A DNA stretch of 64,000 bases, from positions 1,339,501-1,403,500 of the forward strand of contig NZ_CP033611.1 in assembly GCF_003932735.1 (NCBI RefSeq), read 5' to 3'. Position 1 is the first letter of the stretch. Each line of letters opens with the position of its first letter. A program made the position numbers and the translations under genes. The DNA comes from Rickettsiales endosymbiont of Stachyamoeba lipophora (GTDB lineage Bacteria > Pseudomonadota > Alphaproteobacteria > Rickettsiales > 33-17). Below the pieces are notes generated by a model. It was not told where the DNA came from. It was given only the letters and a program-made list of their open reading frames with translations, and searched no databases. Shown here one piece after another: positions 29,119 to 38,650 of this stretch.

Positions 29119-29574
29119 TTACTTTCGAGCTGTATTTCTATTAACATTGAACCTACCAAGATTTCCGAATATTTCTTTTAATACATTATCATCGTCTCCT
29201 TTGGTAGGAGTTTTTCCGGTAGCGTAGCTGATGTTATGTATTTCTTGGTTACTAATTTTTTCTATATCAACAGCTTTATTATCTTTAAAAGTTATAATAA
29301 CGGCATGAGATTCAACAATTTTAGGAGTTAAAAAAGATTTAGCTTTATTTTGAGTACTTAAATAGAACCATTGTTCTTGTTGCATGGTGGTAACTACCTC
29401 AGGTGAGCCTAAAGCTGACACTATATCTTCTTTGCTTAATTCTTTGTCATTCAAACGTTGTTTGAGCATATCAACCACCTCATTATCAAGAATTTCAGTA
29501 TGCCCTTTACTAACTTCCCTAGTTAAACATGAAGATAAAATGGTTGTTAATATAATTAAATATAGTTTGTTCAT
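29119..29574 (-). CDS. bamE: BamE/SmpA-family outer-membrane lipoprotein
   Basis: A 151-residue lipoprotein: signal peptide with lipobox LSSC (Cys about residue 16). A SmpA/OmlA domain follows: LNDKELSKEDIVSALGSP, then QQEQWFYLSTQNKA and IITFKDNKAVDIEKIS. BamE is a small accessory subunit of the BAM outer-membrane protein insertion complex. It is divergent from the rpmF operon, as in many alphaproteobacteria. The C-terminal 30 residues are polar and extra. Confidence 0.85.
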   Translation of the reverse strand: MNKLYLIILTTILSSCLTREVSKGHTEILDNEVVDMLKQRLNDKELSKEDIVSALGSPEVVTTMQQEQWFYLSTQNKAKSFLTPKIVESHAVIITFKDNKAVDIEKISNQEIHNISYATGKTPTKGDDDNVLKEIFGNLGRFNVNRNTARK

Positions 29575-29732
29575 AATAAATTCCCCAATGATTTAGCAAA
29601 AATAATTTGCATAAAATAAATATTCAAGCTAAAACTTGCACAAATTAATCTTTTAGTATATATAATTTAGTCGTGTGATTAATTAGTTTATATTAATAAA
29701 TTATATCTGGATTAAACGTATAGGTTGAAAAA

Positions 29733-29951
29733 ATGGCTGTACCAAAAAAGAAAACCTCGCCTTCAAAAAGAAATATGAGGCGTGCTCAAAACTCAAAAAT
29801 TGCTGCAATTAATATTATTGAAAACAGACTTACCGGGGAAATGCATCTTCCTCATCATATAACTGAAACCGGTTATTATAATGGTAAGCAGGCTGTTACT
29901 TTCAAAGCTAAAGCTCAGGAAGATACAGAAGAGCAAGAAGAGAACGCATAA
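29733..29951 (+). CDS. rpmF: 50S ribosomal protein L32
   Basis: A 72-residue ribosomal protein L32 with the family start AVPKKKTSPSKRNMRRAQ and the conserved GEMHLPHHITETGYYNGK segment. The zinc-binding cysteines found in some L32 proteins are absent, as usual in alphaproteobacteria. It is the first gene of rpmF-plsX-fabH. Confidence 0.95.
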   Translation: MAVPKKKTSPSKRNMRRAQNSKIAAINIIENRLTGEMHLPHHITETGYYNGKQAVTFKAKAQEDTEEQEENA

Positions 29952-29968
29952 TTTTAAGTATTTGATAA

Positions 29969-31021
29969 ATGAACATTAGTACTTCAAGACAAATTACCAT
30001 TGCATTAGATGCCATGGGTGGTGACAATGATCCTAAGGCGATCATAGGAGGTGCTAATGAATTTATCAAAGAACATGCTCCAAATGCCAAATTTATTTTC
30101 TTTGGTGATCAAGAAAAGATTAGTAAAGAATTAAATATTTGCCCATTCCTTGCAAAAAATTGTGAAATTTTTCATACTACTGAAGTGGTTGGTTCTAATG
30201 AAACTCCCTCTTTTGCTTTAAGAAATGGAAAAAAGTCAAGCATGAGACTGGCAATTGATGCAGTTAAATCTGGTCAAGTTGATGCGATAGTTTCAGCGGG
30301 AAACACCGGGGCATTGATGGCAATGTCTAAAATTGTGTTAAGAACCTTGGTGGGAATTGATCGTCCGGCAATTTGCGGTATTGTTCCTACCGTTAATAAA
30401 TCTTGTGTAATGTTGGATATGGGAGCAAATATAGAATGCGCTGCCAATAATCTTATGCAATTTGGTATTATGGGCTCTGCTTTTGCTTCAGTGGTATATA
30501 ATATTCCTAATCCAAAAGTGGGATTACTTAATGTAGGATCAGAGGACATTAAGGGGAGTGATGCGGTTAAGCAAGCTTCAAAGCTACTTAAAGAATTAGG
30601 TGAGGATGTTATTAACTTCTATGGTTTTGTAGAGGGTGACGACATTTTTAAAAGTATTGTAGATGTGGTAGTTACTGATGGTTTTTCAGGGAATATTTCC
30701 CTTAAAACTGCTGAAGGAACTGCTTATTTATGCCGAGAATTTATGAAAAGAAGTTTTAGTAGTTCTATAATTTCTAAGCTTGGTTATTTATTTGCTAAAA
30801 AAAGTATAAAGAAGACTTTTGCTTCCTTAGATCACAGATACTATAATGGAGCTATGCTTATAGGCTTGGATGGAATTGTAGTAAAAAGCCACGGTTCATC
30901 CGATTATGTTGGGATGTGTACTGCAATAAAGACCGCTTATAATCTGGCACAAAATAATATAAATTCAAAAATATCAAACTTAATCGAAGAAAATTTTACT
31001 GATTCAATTTTAATCGATTAA
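29969..31021 (+). CDS. plsX: Phosphate acyltransferase PlsX
   Basis: A 350-residue PlsX, which converts acyl-ACP and phosphate to acyl-phosphate for phospholipid synthesis. Signatures are IALDAMGGDNDPKAIIGGA, RNGKKSSMRLAIDAVKSG, VSAGNTGALMAM, NVGSEDIKGSD and TDGFSGNISLKTAEGTA. Full length. It begins 17 bp after rpmF. Confidence 0.96.
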   Translation: MNISTSRQITIALDAMGGDNDPKAIIGGANEFIKEHAPNAKFIFFGDQEKISKELNICPFLAKNCEIFHTTEVVGSNETPSFALRNGKKSSMRLAIDAVKSGQVDAIVSAGNTGALMAMSKIVLRTLVGIDRPAICGIVPTVNKSCVMLDMGANIECAANNLMQFGIMGSAFASVVYNIPNPKVGLLNVGSEDIKGSDAVKQASKLLKELGEDVINFYGFVEGDDIFKSIVDVVVTDGFSGNISLKTAEGTAYLCREFMKRSFSSSIISKLGYLFAKKSIKKTFASLDHRYYNGAMLIGLDGIVVKSHGSSDYVGMCTAIKTAYNLAQNNINSKISNLIEENFTDSILID

Positions 31022-31039
31022 TAATTGGAATATTAAACG

Positions 31040-32008
31040 ATGAACTCTGAATATATTGCTATAGTCAAAGCAACTGGTAGCTACCTACCGCCAAATCTTG
31101 TTAGTAATAATAAATTAACAGAAAGAGTTAATACTAGCGATGAATGGATTAGCTCGCGTACTGGAATCAAACAAAGATATTTTGTTAATGAAGATCAAGC
31201 GACGTCAGATTTAGCTACTATGGCGGCCCAAGAAGCTTTAAATAAAGCTAATTTGGATCCAAGTGCCATTGACTTAATTATAGTTGCAACAACTACTCCT
31301 GATTATACTTTTCCTTCAACTGCTGTTATTGTGCAATCTAAATTAAAAGCAGTTAATGCCTTTGCTTTTGATGTGCAAGCGGTATGCGCAGGATTTTTAT
31401 ATGCTTTAGAGACGGCAAATAATTATATTGCTACCGGGCGGGTGAAAAATGCTTTAGTAATCGGTGCTGAAACTATGTCTAGAGTGGTGAATTGGAATGA
31501 TAGAACCACTTGTGTATTATTTGGAGATGGAGCTGGGTGCTTTTTATTAGAAGCTTCTAATAACCGAGAGCAGGGAATAAAGAAAGTAAATTTATTTTCT
31601 AATGGTGATTATCTTAATATTCTTTGTTCCGACAATGGTCCTGGTACTACCAACCAAGCGAGCTACCTTACGATGAAAGGTGTTGAGGTTTATAAGCATG
31701 CGGTTGATAAGATGAGCAGGGCTGTTGAGGGCGTATTAGCCAGTGCTAATATGTCAGTAAATGATCTTGATTGGTTGATACCTCACCAAGCTAACATAAG
31801 AATTATCAATGCAGTTGGAGAAAGGCTAAAAATTGATCCTGATAAAACTATCATAACAGTTGATCAGCATGCTAACACTTCGGCGGCATCTATTCCTTTA
31901 GCTTTTGATCATGCATTGAAGCATAAATTAATTAGTCGTGGTAATAAAATTGCTTTTACTGCAATTGGTGGTGGGCTGGCTTGGGGTGCAGGATTGATGA
32001 TTTATTAG
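31040..32008 (+). CDS. fabH: 3-oxoacyl-ACP synthase III
   Basis: A 322-residue FabH that starts fatty-acid synthesis by condensing acetyl-CoA with malonyl-ACP. The catalytic triad is visible: Cys116 (DVQAVCAGFLYALE), His in WLIPHQANIRI and Asn in VDQHANTSAASIPLA. The GDGAGCFLLE and C-terminal GGGLAWGAGL motifs are intact. It is the last gene of the rpmF-plsX-fabH operon, 18 bp after plsX. Confidence 0.96.
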   Translation: MNSEYIAIVKATGSYLPPNLVSNNKLTERVNTSDEWISSRTGIKQRYFVNEDQATSDLATMAAQEALNKANLDPSAIDLIIVATTTPDYTFPSTAVIVQSKLKAVNAFAFDVQAVCAGFLYALETANNYIATGRVKNALVIGAETMSRVVNWNDRTTCVLFGDGAGCFLLEASNNREQGIKKVNLFSNGDYLNILCSDNGPGTTNQASYLTMKGVEVYKHAVDKMSRAVEGVLASANMSVNDLDWLIPHQANIRIINAVGERLKIDPDKTIITVDQHANTSAASIPLAFDHALKHKLISRGNKIAFTAIGGGLAWGAGLMIY

Positions 32009-32199
32009 TTAATCCATGTTTGTATAATTATTTATATTTGTAATTTAGTTATATGAATTAAGCTTGCCACGTACAGGCAATCGTAATGATATTATCAAGC
32101 TGCTTAATTAATTGGCGTGGCGGTATTGATTCTCTCTCCTAAGTGGTAGTAGGCAAAGGACATAACAGCAATGCCTTAATCGAATAAATTGAATTATAA

Positions 32200-32409
32200 A
32201 AATCTATCCCTGTTAATTCTCCAAAGAAAATTCAAAAAATATTGCGCTTTCATGCTAATAATCTTTATAAAAAACATCACCTTGTTGAGCGCTTTTTTAA
32301 TGAATTAAAGCACTTTAGGCGCGTTTTCTCAAAGTTTGATAAAAAATTCCTCCTTTTTGCAGGCTTTTTATCTTTTGCTTCTATCAATTATCTGGCCGAA
32401 GATAGGTAG
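32200..32409 (+). pseudogene. IS5-family transposase, C-terminal remnant
   Basis: A 69-codon open segment without a start codon encodes the C-terminal end of an IS5/IS427-type DDE transposase: LYKKHHLVERFFNELKHFRR, then VFSKFDKKFLLF and FLSFASINYLA. The Glu in VERFFNELK is the catalytic third residue. A TAA precedes the segment and the N-terminal two thirds are missing. No terminal inverted repeats were found. The rest of 32009-32199 shows no gene. Confidence 0.75.
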
Positions 32410-32412
32410 AAC

Positions 32413-33237
32413 CTATTTATAGCCAATCAATTTATTATTTAAGATAGATGCTCCTTCTTTAATTGCACTCTGCCAAGCTATACGGTTTTGAGGCTCACAG
32501 AATGAATTGTAGATTAAGGTTTTTATATTAAAATTTCCAGCGACATGGAAATCAATGGGATAAGGGATAATTTCTATATTTTGTGCATTATGCTTAAATA
32601 GCTGATAGCTTCTTGGCATATGGAAAGCTGAAGTAACTAATACAATTCGTTCAACTTTATTTTCACTTTTTAAAGTATTTAAAGCATTCTCTATAGTAGT
32701 TCTCGCTTGTACATATTTAACCTTAGGTTTCTCCCTATTTTTGTAAAAATCAGTTACTATTTGTTCAAACTTAGCCATTTCCAGATCAGTACCCGTAAAA
32801 ATTATTTGGGCCTTTTTAAACTTTTCCATTAACGCAATAAAATCATACGTTCTAGAAGCGGCTGGATTATGGATAATTACCTCATCTTGAGTACGATTTT
32901 GAGTTTCAAATAAATCAAAACTTCCTCCAAGCAAAACTAGCATATCACCTGGCTTGCCAAATTCTTTTATAGCTAGGTCCTCTGCTGTTAGCCTTGGATA
33001 TTGCTTTTCTAAGTTATACATTAATAACTTTGGAATTGGGCTAAAATTCACCAAGAAAATTATCCCCAAGGCTCCAGCAATAACTCCTTTATGTAATCTT
33101 TGGTTACTATTTTCTTTATTTAAGAAAAATGTAGAACCAGCTGCTGCTATTAACGCAAATAGGTCAATCCGCATTAAAATAAAGCATGCGGTATAAGAAA
33201 CAGCATAAGCTGCTTTTGTAAGAGCTTTTTTTATCAT
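32413..33237 (-). CDS. YdcF/ElyC-type DUF218 membrane protein
   Basis: A 274-residue protein with N-terminal membrane segments (about residues 1-75) and a DUF218 domain (about 95-265): DMLVLLGGSFDLFETQ, SRTYDFIALMEKF, IIFTGTD, TIENALNTLKSE and IVLVTSAFHMPRSYQLFK. Family members such as ElyC affect envelope and undecaprenyl-carrier metabolism, and SanA/YdcF bind small ligands. The substrate here is unknown. The gene ends 3 bp from the transposase remnant. Confidence 0.85.
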   Translation of the reverse strand: MIKKALTKAAYAVSYTACFILMRIDLFALIAAAGSTFFLNKENSNQRLHKGVIAGALGIIFLVNFSPIPKLLMYNLEKQYPRLTAEDLAIKEFGKPGDMLVLLGGSFDLFETQNRTQDEVIIHNPAASRTYDFIALMEKFKKAQIIFTGTDLEMAKFEQIVTDFYKNREKPKVKYVQARTTIENALNTLKSENKVERIVLVTSAFHMPRSYQLFKHNAQNIEIIPYPIDFHVAGNFNIKTLIYNSFCEPQNRIAWQSAIKEGASILNNKLIGYK

Positions 33238-33824
33238 TTCTTTTCTATCCTTAATTGTTTTGAACCTATCAACTTATTCTAAAGCTGTCTAGTCGGCAAG
33301 TTGATAAAAATAAGGTGAGTAAAGAATATAATAATTTGCTTGATAATTATAAGGAATCATAAGATAGAAACTGAATATTACATGCAAGAGTTGGTGCTTC
33401 AGGCATAGAGGGAATAGATTTAAGTAAAATGGTAATGTTGTTATAACATAATTTAAATTTACAATTGTCTAGTACAGCTAATAATACGTTTAAGCTTTTT
33501 GATAGATAAATGTAGTTTATAAGTCATTATTAACTTACTTAAAACATACTTAAGGTGATTTTTATAATTTAATCTAAGAGGCTTTCAATAGCAAAAAGCA
33601 AACAATCTATCTATTGAGATATAAATAACCCTGTATGGTTTGTTGTTAGGAAGTTTTTGCTAAGCAGATGAGCCATTTTTAAAGTCTATTTACAGCCAAA
33701 GCTAACCATTTAAAATTCACTCTTACTATTTCTTCAGTTGCGTTTAATGTATCTGTATCTTTCTCAAACTTTTGATCGAGCTCGTGCTGATTACCTATAA
33801 TTCTGTTGATAGCGTTATTTTAAA
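33238..33824. other. Gap with a short orphan coding-like tail
   Basis: Between the YdcF-like gene and the histidine kinase I see no complete gene. On the minus strand at about 33690-33815, about 40 codons read as protein-like (NRIIGNQHELDQKF, then RVNFKWLALAVNRL and a stop) without a start. This may be the end of a decayed gene. No RNA gene or clear terminator was recognised. Confidence 0.3.
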
Positions 33825-35276
33825 TTATGAATTGTGAGTTCTGGGTATAATAAAGCTAAAAGTTGCGCCTTGTGTAGTATTATTTTTAACCCAAATTCTT
33901 CCCTTGTGAAATGATATAATTTTTTTACAAATGCTAAGACCAAGCCCGGTACCCCCGGCACGTGTTTTGGTTATGCTACTTTGGGTAAAAGGTTCAAAAA
34001 TTGTACGAGTCTCTCTTTTTGGTATTCCAATGCCTTCATCCACCACCGCAAGCTGTATAAAAGAGGGAGAGCTATTTTCTTTAGGTGTTTGCTTGATTTC
34101 ATCTAAGTTAATATTAATCTTGCCTTTATTCGTAAATTTAATTGCATTAGCTATTAAATTTCTAATAACTTGCTCGATTTTTACTTTGTCAAAGTAGCAA
34201 ATTGGATCTGAAAGATGATTGTTAAGATGGATTTCAAGTTCTTTATGAAATTTTAAAGGTTCACATTCATCAATTATGTTTTGAGTTACTTCTGCAATAT
34301 TATGTGCTTCAATATGAAGAATATTTTTTCCTGAATCAAATTTTGCTACATCTAGGATATTATTTACAAATTCAAATAATCGATCAACATTATTATAAAT
34401 TTTTTGACTTAATTCATATTTTTTTACATCAGAAAGTTGATGCCAATTTTCATATAATGCGGTGGAAAAAGCCGAAATACCATGAATAGGAGTACGGATT
34501 TCATGGCTAATATTATTTAAGAATTCTTTCTTGGTTTGTAATGCTTCTTCTAAATGATGAGTTCGCTCTGTAACTTTATGTTCAAGTTGAGCAACAACTT
34601 GCTTTTGAATATAATCTTTATGCCGGCTAAATAAGAGGCCGGTTATAACCGCATAAAATACTAAATATGCAGTTAAAAATAATGTGTCTTGATTAGCAAA
34701 AATCTCAGCAATTTTGTTCTCGTGGGTAATTAAATCGTAAACTTTATAGCCACCTAAGGTGCCTATCATAAATAAGATTAAAAAACTTTTCCAATCTACT
34801 AAAGTGGCAAGAATAAAGATGGAAAGAGAAAGATTAATTAACCATTGTGGTGTTGCTTCATTATAGAGAAATAAAATTGTGGTTAAAAAAGGCAAGCAAT
34901 AAAGTAGCGTAGCATACCAGTAAAAAGATAGATATTTCTGAAATTTAGAGAAAACAGTATTACCTATAATTAAAAGGAAGCAAGCAATTGCTGCGATAGT
35001 TCTAAATACAATAATTATATCATATAGATAGTCATCACCTGGTTTGGTTGACCACATAAAATAAGGTATTATATAATTGATAACCGAAAATATTCCAAAT
35101 ACGGATATTTGGGCACCATAACGCTCTACTTGTTTATTGCATTGCTCAAGTAATTTAAGTAGCAACCTATTAACAAACCTAAAAATCTTTTTCACTATGT
35201 TTTCTAATGTTAATATATTATAAAATAATATGTTTTTTGTTAAATCATTGCAATAAATTTTATATTTATAAAGCAA
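33825..35276 (-). CDS. Six-helix membrane sensor histidine kinase, CqsS/LqsS-like
   Basis: A 483-residue histidine kinase. Residues about 55-225 form six membrane helices including YLSFYWYATLLYCLPF and LSIFILATLVDWKSFLI. A coiled linker follows (about 226-250), then the H-box NISHEIRTPIHG with His258, an N-box (NLIANAIKFTNKG), and the G boxes DEGIGIPKRE and GGTGLGLSICKKI. All catalytic motifs are intact. The whole protein is a paralog of the C-terminal half of the symporter-kinase fusion at 53890. The membrane domain resembles autoinducer sensors CqsS/LqsS from memory. No receiver domain or adjacent regulator is seen. A downstream GTG near 35190 is an alternative start. Confidence 0.8.
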   Translation of the reverse strand: MLYKYKIYCNDLTKNILFYNILTLENIVKKIFRFVNRLLLKLLEQCNKQVERYGAQISVFGIFSVINYIIPYFMWSTKPGDDYLYDIIIVFRTIAAIACFLLIIGNTVFSKFQKYLSFYWYATLLYCLPFLTTILFLYNEATPQWLINLSLSIFILATLVDWKSFLILFMIGTLGGYKVYDLITHENKIAEIFANQDTLFLTAYLVFYAVITGLLFSRHKDYIQKQVVAQLEHKVTERTHHLEEALQTKKEFLNNISHEIRTPIHGISAFSTALYENWHQLSDVKKYELSQKIYNNVDRLFEFVNNILDVAKFDSGKNILHIEAHNIAEVTQNIIDECEPLKFHKELEIHLNNHLSDPICYFDKVKIEQVIRNLIANAIKFTNKGKININLDEIKQTPKENSSPSFIQLAVVDEGIGIPKRETRTIFEPFTQSSITKTRAGGTGLGLSICKKIISFHKGRIWVKNNTTQGATFSFIIPRTHNS

Positions 35277-35844
35277 TCTGTCTAATGATAATTATATTAA
35301 GCTGTGCTGTATATGCCTAACTTATGATATAAATTAAGGATAAAAAGTTTAATTGCGGCAATAAAGTTAAGTGGCTTGCATATTAGCAACCATTAGAAAA
35401 ATAACCATTTGTGAACTGTAAGCATTATTATAAATATCCAAAACTGAATTTTAGTTAACGTTAAAATGAAATTAAATCAATAGTTAATAATAACGAGAAT
35501 GTATAAGCTTTGCAATCAATTGTTAAAACAATTTTTCCTAATAGCTTAGAAGCTAAACGCTATACTAACAACAATAAAAAGCAAATTAAAAGTAAAATTG
35601 CCAATTTGCTTACTGCTAAAGACTAATCTAACAAATCTACGCTGGTTAAGTTTATGGTATCTTTTTTATATTTTATGCTTGATCAGCAGTCTTTTTTGTA
35701 TTTTTTCTTAATTTTATATCTTTTAAACAATGTAGGTTTAATCCCGCATAATTTTCTAATTTGTTATATTTAATTACTGTATTGTCTATAATTATAACTT
35801 GTTTTACTTTTTATAATAAATGACATAAGTACTTTGAAAGTAAC
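35277..35844. other. Gap without a recognised gene
   Basis: No complete gene. On the plus strand near 35510-35625 a short frame reads SIVKTIFPNSLEAKRYTN and ends at TAA, without a usable start; it may be a gene fragment. Otherwise AT-rich spacer. Confidence 0.3.
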
Positions 35845-35870
35845 TAAGGTCGGTTTAGTATCCGACCTTA
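35845..35870 (-). terminator. Terminator hairpin of the ankyrin gene
   Basis: A perfect 9-bp stem taaggtcgg / ccgacctta with an 8-nt loop, 19 bp beyond the ankyrin gene's stop. Confidence 0.6.
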
Positions 35871-35888
35871 AATCATAATAAGACAAAA

Positions 35889-37967
35889 TTAAAAATTAGG
35901 GATATGAGATTTATTCTGGGCAGCAAGCCTCGCTACAAATGTGCCTTCTGCTTCCTGTGCCTTGTCTTCGATTAGCTTAACTATACTGGTGTAACCTTGT
36001 TGTTTCGCTATATACATCGCAGTTTGGCCAAAACAATTCGTAATATTAGTATTAATATTTTCTTTTTGTAGCAATTTTGTTACTATCTCCGTTTTATCCT
36101 TTAGTATAGCTAGCATTAAAGCAGTATAGCCATCATTATTTTGAGTATTAACATTAATACCTTCTTTTTGTAGCAATTTTGTTACTATCTCCGTTTTATC
36201 TTTTGTTATAGCTAGCATTAAAGCAGTATAGCCACGACTATTTTGAGTATTAACATTAATATCATCTTTTAGTAATAGTTTTGTTGCTAGCTCTTCTTTA
36301 TCTTTGCTAATAGCTAGCATTAAAGCAGTATTGCCACCATTATCTTGAGCATTAACATTAATACCTTCTTTTTGTAGTAGTGCAGTTGCAATCTCCATCG
36401 TATTGTGCTTTATAGCCAATATTAAAAAGGGCTCATATGATGTACTTAGAGCGTTAACATCGGCACCTTGGCTAATTAGCTGGTTGCATTGATCTATAAA
36501 GTCCTGCTCACTTTTACCATCAAGGTCTATCCATTTAAGATGAACTTCTTCTAGTTTTATCTTGTTTGCTGTTAAGTCTTGCTGCCTTTGTTCTTTTTCA
36601 GCTGGGCTAAGTTGAGGATGATTTTGATAATAATCGGTATCGATGAGTTCACTAAGTTTCTGCCTGGGACAGATAGAACCTACCAAATTATATAATGTTT
36701 GTAACATTATCAGATTTTGCTTGCTCAGCCGGTCCATATCTAGGGTGGCCACTATGTCGTTAGCTAGCTGTGTCAGGTGCTTGATAACTAGCAATGTGGG
36801 CTGTTCTTCTGGAGTTTGCACATGGTTTTGATATAAAGGCAACCATAATTTAAAGCTACTTAGCTTTGCTTCCGGTTTAATATTCCAGGTAAGAACTTCT
36901 TCTAACGTACTGATAATATATTCTTCAATGGTAGAAGCTAGGGCATCTTTCTCCTTTAAGCTAACGACAATCTTTCGCCAAAGATCTACCTTGGCATCTT
37001 TTTCCTCTAAGCTAACAACAGTATTTAGCCCAAGATCTACCTTGGCATCTTTCTCCTCTAAACTAACAACAATATTTAGCCCAAGATCTACCTTAGGATT
37101 AAGCAGCAATGCCTGTAGGAGATAAATGCTTGTTAATAACTGTTTTGGATTGTTTTTATTATTCTGTATATTAACTATAACAGCAGTGATAGCATTGTTA
37201 GAATCAAGAATCCTTGCTACTTTTCCACCTGCTTGGGGTAATTTTATTTCTGTTGGAGCTAAGTTAAAATCATGCTCCCTATTTAGCAATAAACCTGCTA
37301 TACTATAGAATCCTTGGCTGATCGAAAAAGGCAGCAATGTTTCAATTGCTACTTCACTGTTATGTTCACTAAGCATTTTAATGAAATTATCTATATCACT
37401 TAGCTGGACAGTAGCTAAATTAACTTTAACCTTGTTATTATTCTTATTCTCATCCAAGCTTGCTTTGATGAGATTGGCATTAAAGAATGCTTTTAGCTGT
37501 TCTAGCGTAATTGTATCATTTATTAAATCAGTTTGAGCTATTATTTTAGGATTAGTTAACATCAGCCAAATTATAGCAGGTTCGTTTAAATTAATGGCTT
37601 TTAATATGCTAGTTTCACCATTTTCTTTAACTAAATCCTGGCTAGGTCGCTTCTTGCTCTCACCTAAGTAATGAATAACTTTAATTGCACTCTGGGCATA
37701 CGGGTTAGCAAGGACTCCCCTAACTAGCCCTAATCTATTATTTTTTGCATTATCACTAAGTCCAAACTCAGGCCTTAGCAGATAGTGTAATAAGCTGTCT
37801 TGATCATTAGTATTATCCCAGGTATTAGGGGTAACTAATTCTTCTTCGTTTAGATTCTTAATGGCGTTTAATGCTTGCTCTAAACTAACTGCAGAGTGCT
37901 CATTAATAAATGACTGAATTATCTTAATATTCTTAACGCTCATTATAATACCTTCCTTGTTAGCCAC
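35889..37967 (-). CDS. Ankyrin-repeat protein
   Basis: A 692-residue protein. The C-terminal part (about 520-665) carries four to five ankyrin repeats, three of them nearly identical: NTALMLAISKDKEELATKLL, YTALMLAITKDKTEIVTKLL and YTALMLAILKDKTEIVTKLL. The N-terminal half is helical, with weak ankyrin-like units, and includes a 17-residue tandem repeat (KVDLGLNIVVSLEEKDA) at about 290-335. There is no signal peptide. Ankyrin proteins are frequent T4SS effectors in Rickettsiales; effector status is inference. The alternative in-frame start MSVKNIKII (codon 9) is plausible. Confidence 0.85.
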   Translation of the reverse strand: MANKEGIIMSVKNIKIIQSFINEHSAVSLEQALNAIKNLNEEELVTPNTWDNTNDQDSLLHYLLRPEFGLSDNAKNNRLGLVRGVLANPYAQSAIKVIHYLGESKKRPSQDLVKENGETSILKAINLNEPAIIWLMLTNPKIIAQTDLINDTITLEQLKAFFNANLIKASLDENKNNNKVKVNLATVQLSDIDNFIKMLSEHNSEVAIETLLPFSISQGFYSIAGLLLNREHDFNLAPTEIKLPQAGGKVARILDSNNAITAVIVNIQNNKNNPKQLLTSIYLLQALLLNPKVDLGLNIVVSLEEKDAKVDLGLNTVVSLEEKDAKVDLWRKIVVSLKEKDALASTIEEYIISTLEEVLTWNIKPEAKLSSFKLWLPLYQNHVQTPEEQPTLLVIKHLTQLANDIVATLDMDRLSKQNLIMLQTLYNLVGSICPRQKLSELIDTDYYQNHPQLSPAEKEQRQQDLTANKIKLEEVHLKWIDLDGKSEQDFIDQCNQLISQGADVNALSTSYEPFLILAIKHNTMEIATALLQKEGINVNAQDNGGNTALMLAISKDKEELATKLLLKDDINVNTQNSRGYTALMLAITKDKTEIVTKLLQKEGINVNTQNNDGYTALMLAILKDKTEIVTKLLQKENINTNITNCFGQTAMYIAKQQGYTSIVKLIEDKAQEAEGTFVARLAAQNKSHIPNF
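36964..37100. repeat. 51-bp tandem repeat inside the ankyrin gene
   Basis: The marker aagatctacc recurs at 36981, 37032 and 37083, a constant 51-bp period encoding 17 residues. The copies nearest 37083 and 37032 are almost identical; the one nearest 36981 has diverged. Confidence 0.85.
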
Positions 37968-38130
37968 GTAGTGATATGTGAGTTAGATGTTAATAAGTTA
38001 TCATATTACCATATCTTTAAAAAATAGTAAATAGCAAGTAGCATACCTAGCTACTAAGTGATCAGTTTTATTATGTAATGCTGTTAAGGATAAGAAGATA
38101 TTAAACAAAGAAGCGATTAAGAGATCAATA

Positions 38131-38463
38131 TTAACCTACCTGTGACCATACAGTGTAGCCATCACGGAACAATATAAAATAGCCACGAGATCATAATAAA
38201 CTTAACATAGCAATATTATGGTTAGCAAAAAGGCAGGTGGCTATATGAAAAGATGTTGAATATTTATGCATATATTCAAGCGTTATTAGCAGGCAATCTC
38301 CTATTTCAAGCTAATCCCATTTGTCGCCACCGCTTACTTTCTTTTTTATTTCCTTAAGATATCCACCTTTTTCTTAAAGTCGATCCTCTTAACTAATATT
38401 AATCACCAAAATTTTTTACCATTTAAATTCTCATATCTCATGGCTTAACTTTTTCAGAGCCAT
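38131..38463 (-). pseudogene. Decayed IS5-superfamily (DDE_4 type) transposase N-terminus
   Basis: A single frame starting at an ATG reads MALKKLSHEI, then EFKW, KILVINIS, EDRL, KKKVSGGDKWD and LEIGDCLLITLEYMHKYS followed by TSFHIAT, interrupted by six stops. The pattern matches the N-terminal helix-turn-helix part of IS5-superfamily transposases, whose usual form is KLS-EDRLLMTLEYLREY-FHIA. It is long inactive. The rest of 37968-38650 shows no gene. Confidence 0.65.
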
Positions 38464-38650
38464 TTCTAGTCAAATTTATCTATTTAAATAGAGTATATCA
38501 CCGGCTAATACGAGGATAAGCCCTTTGAAAAGTATAGCGTTGGGTTGTTTCTTAATTATTTGTTGTAATAAATTTCCTTTGTATGTTTGTAAGGTATATT
38601 AAAATACTCCTGAAGATACGTGTTGATAAACATTAGGGTCTTTTAAAACT

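Noticed and set aside
36928-37308. Plus-strand open frames across the ankyrin gene
   Set aside because: They are opposite-strand shadows of the 51-bp repeat and coding sequence.
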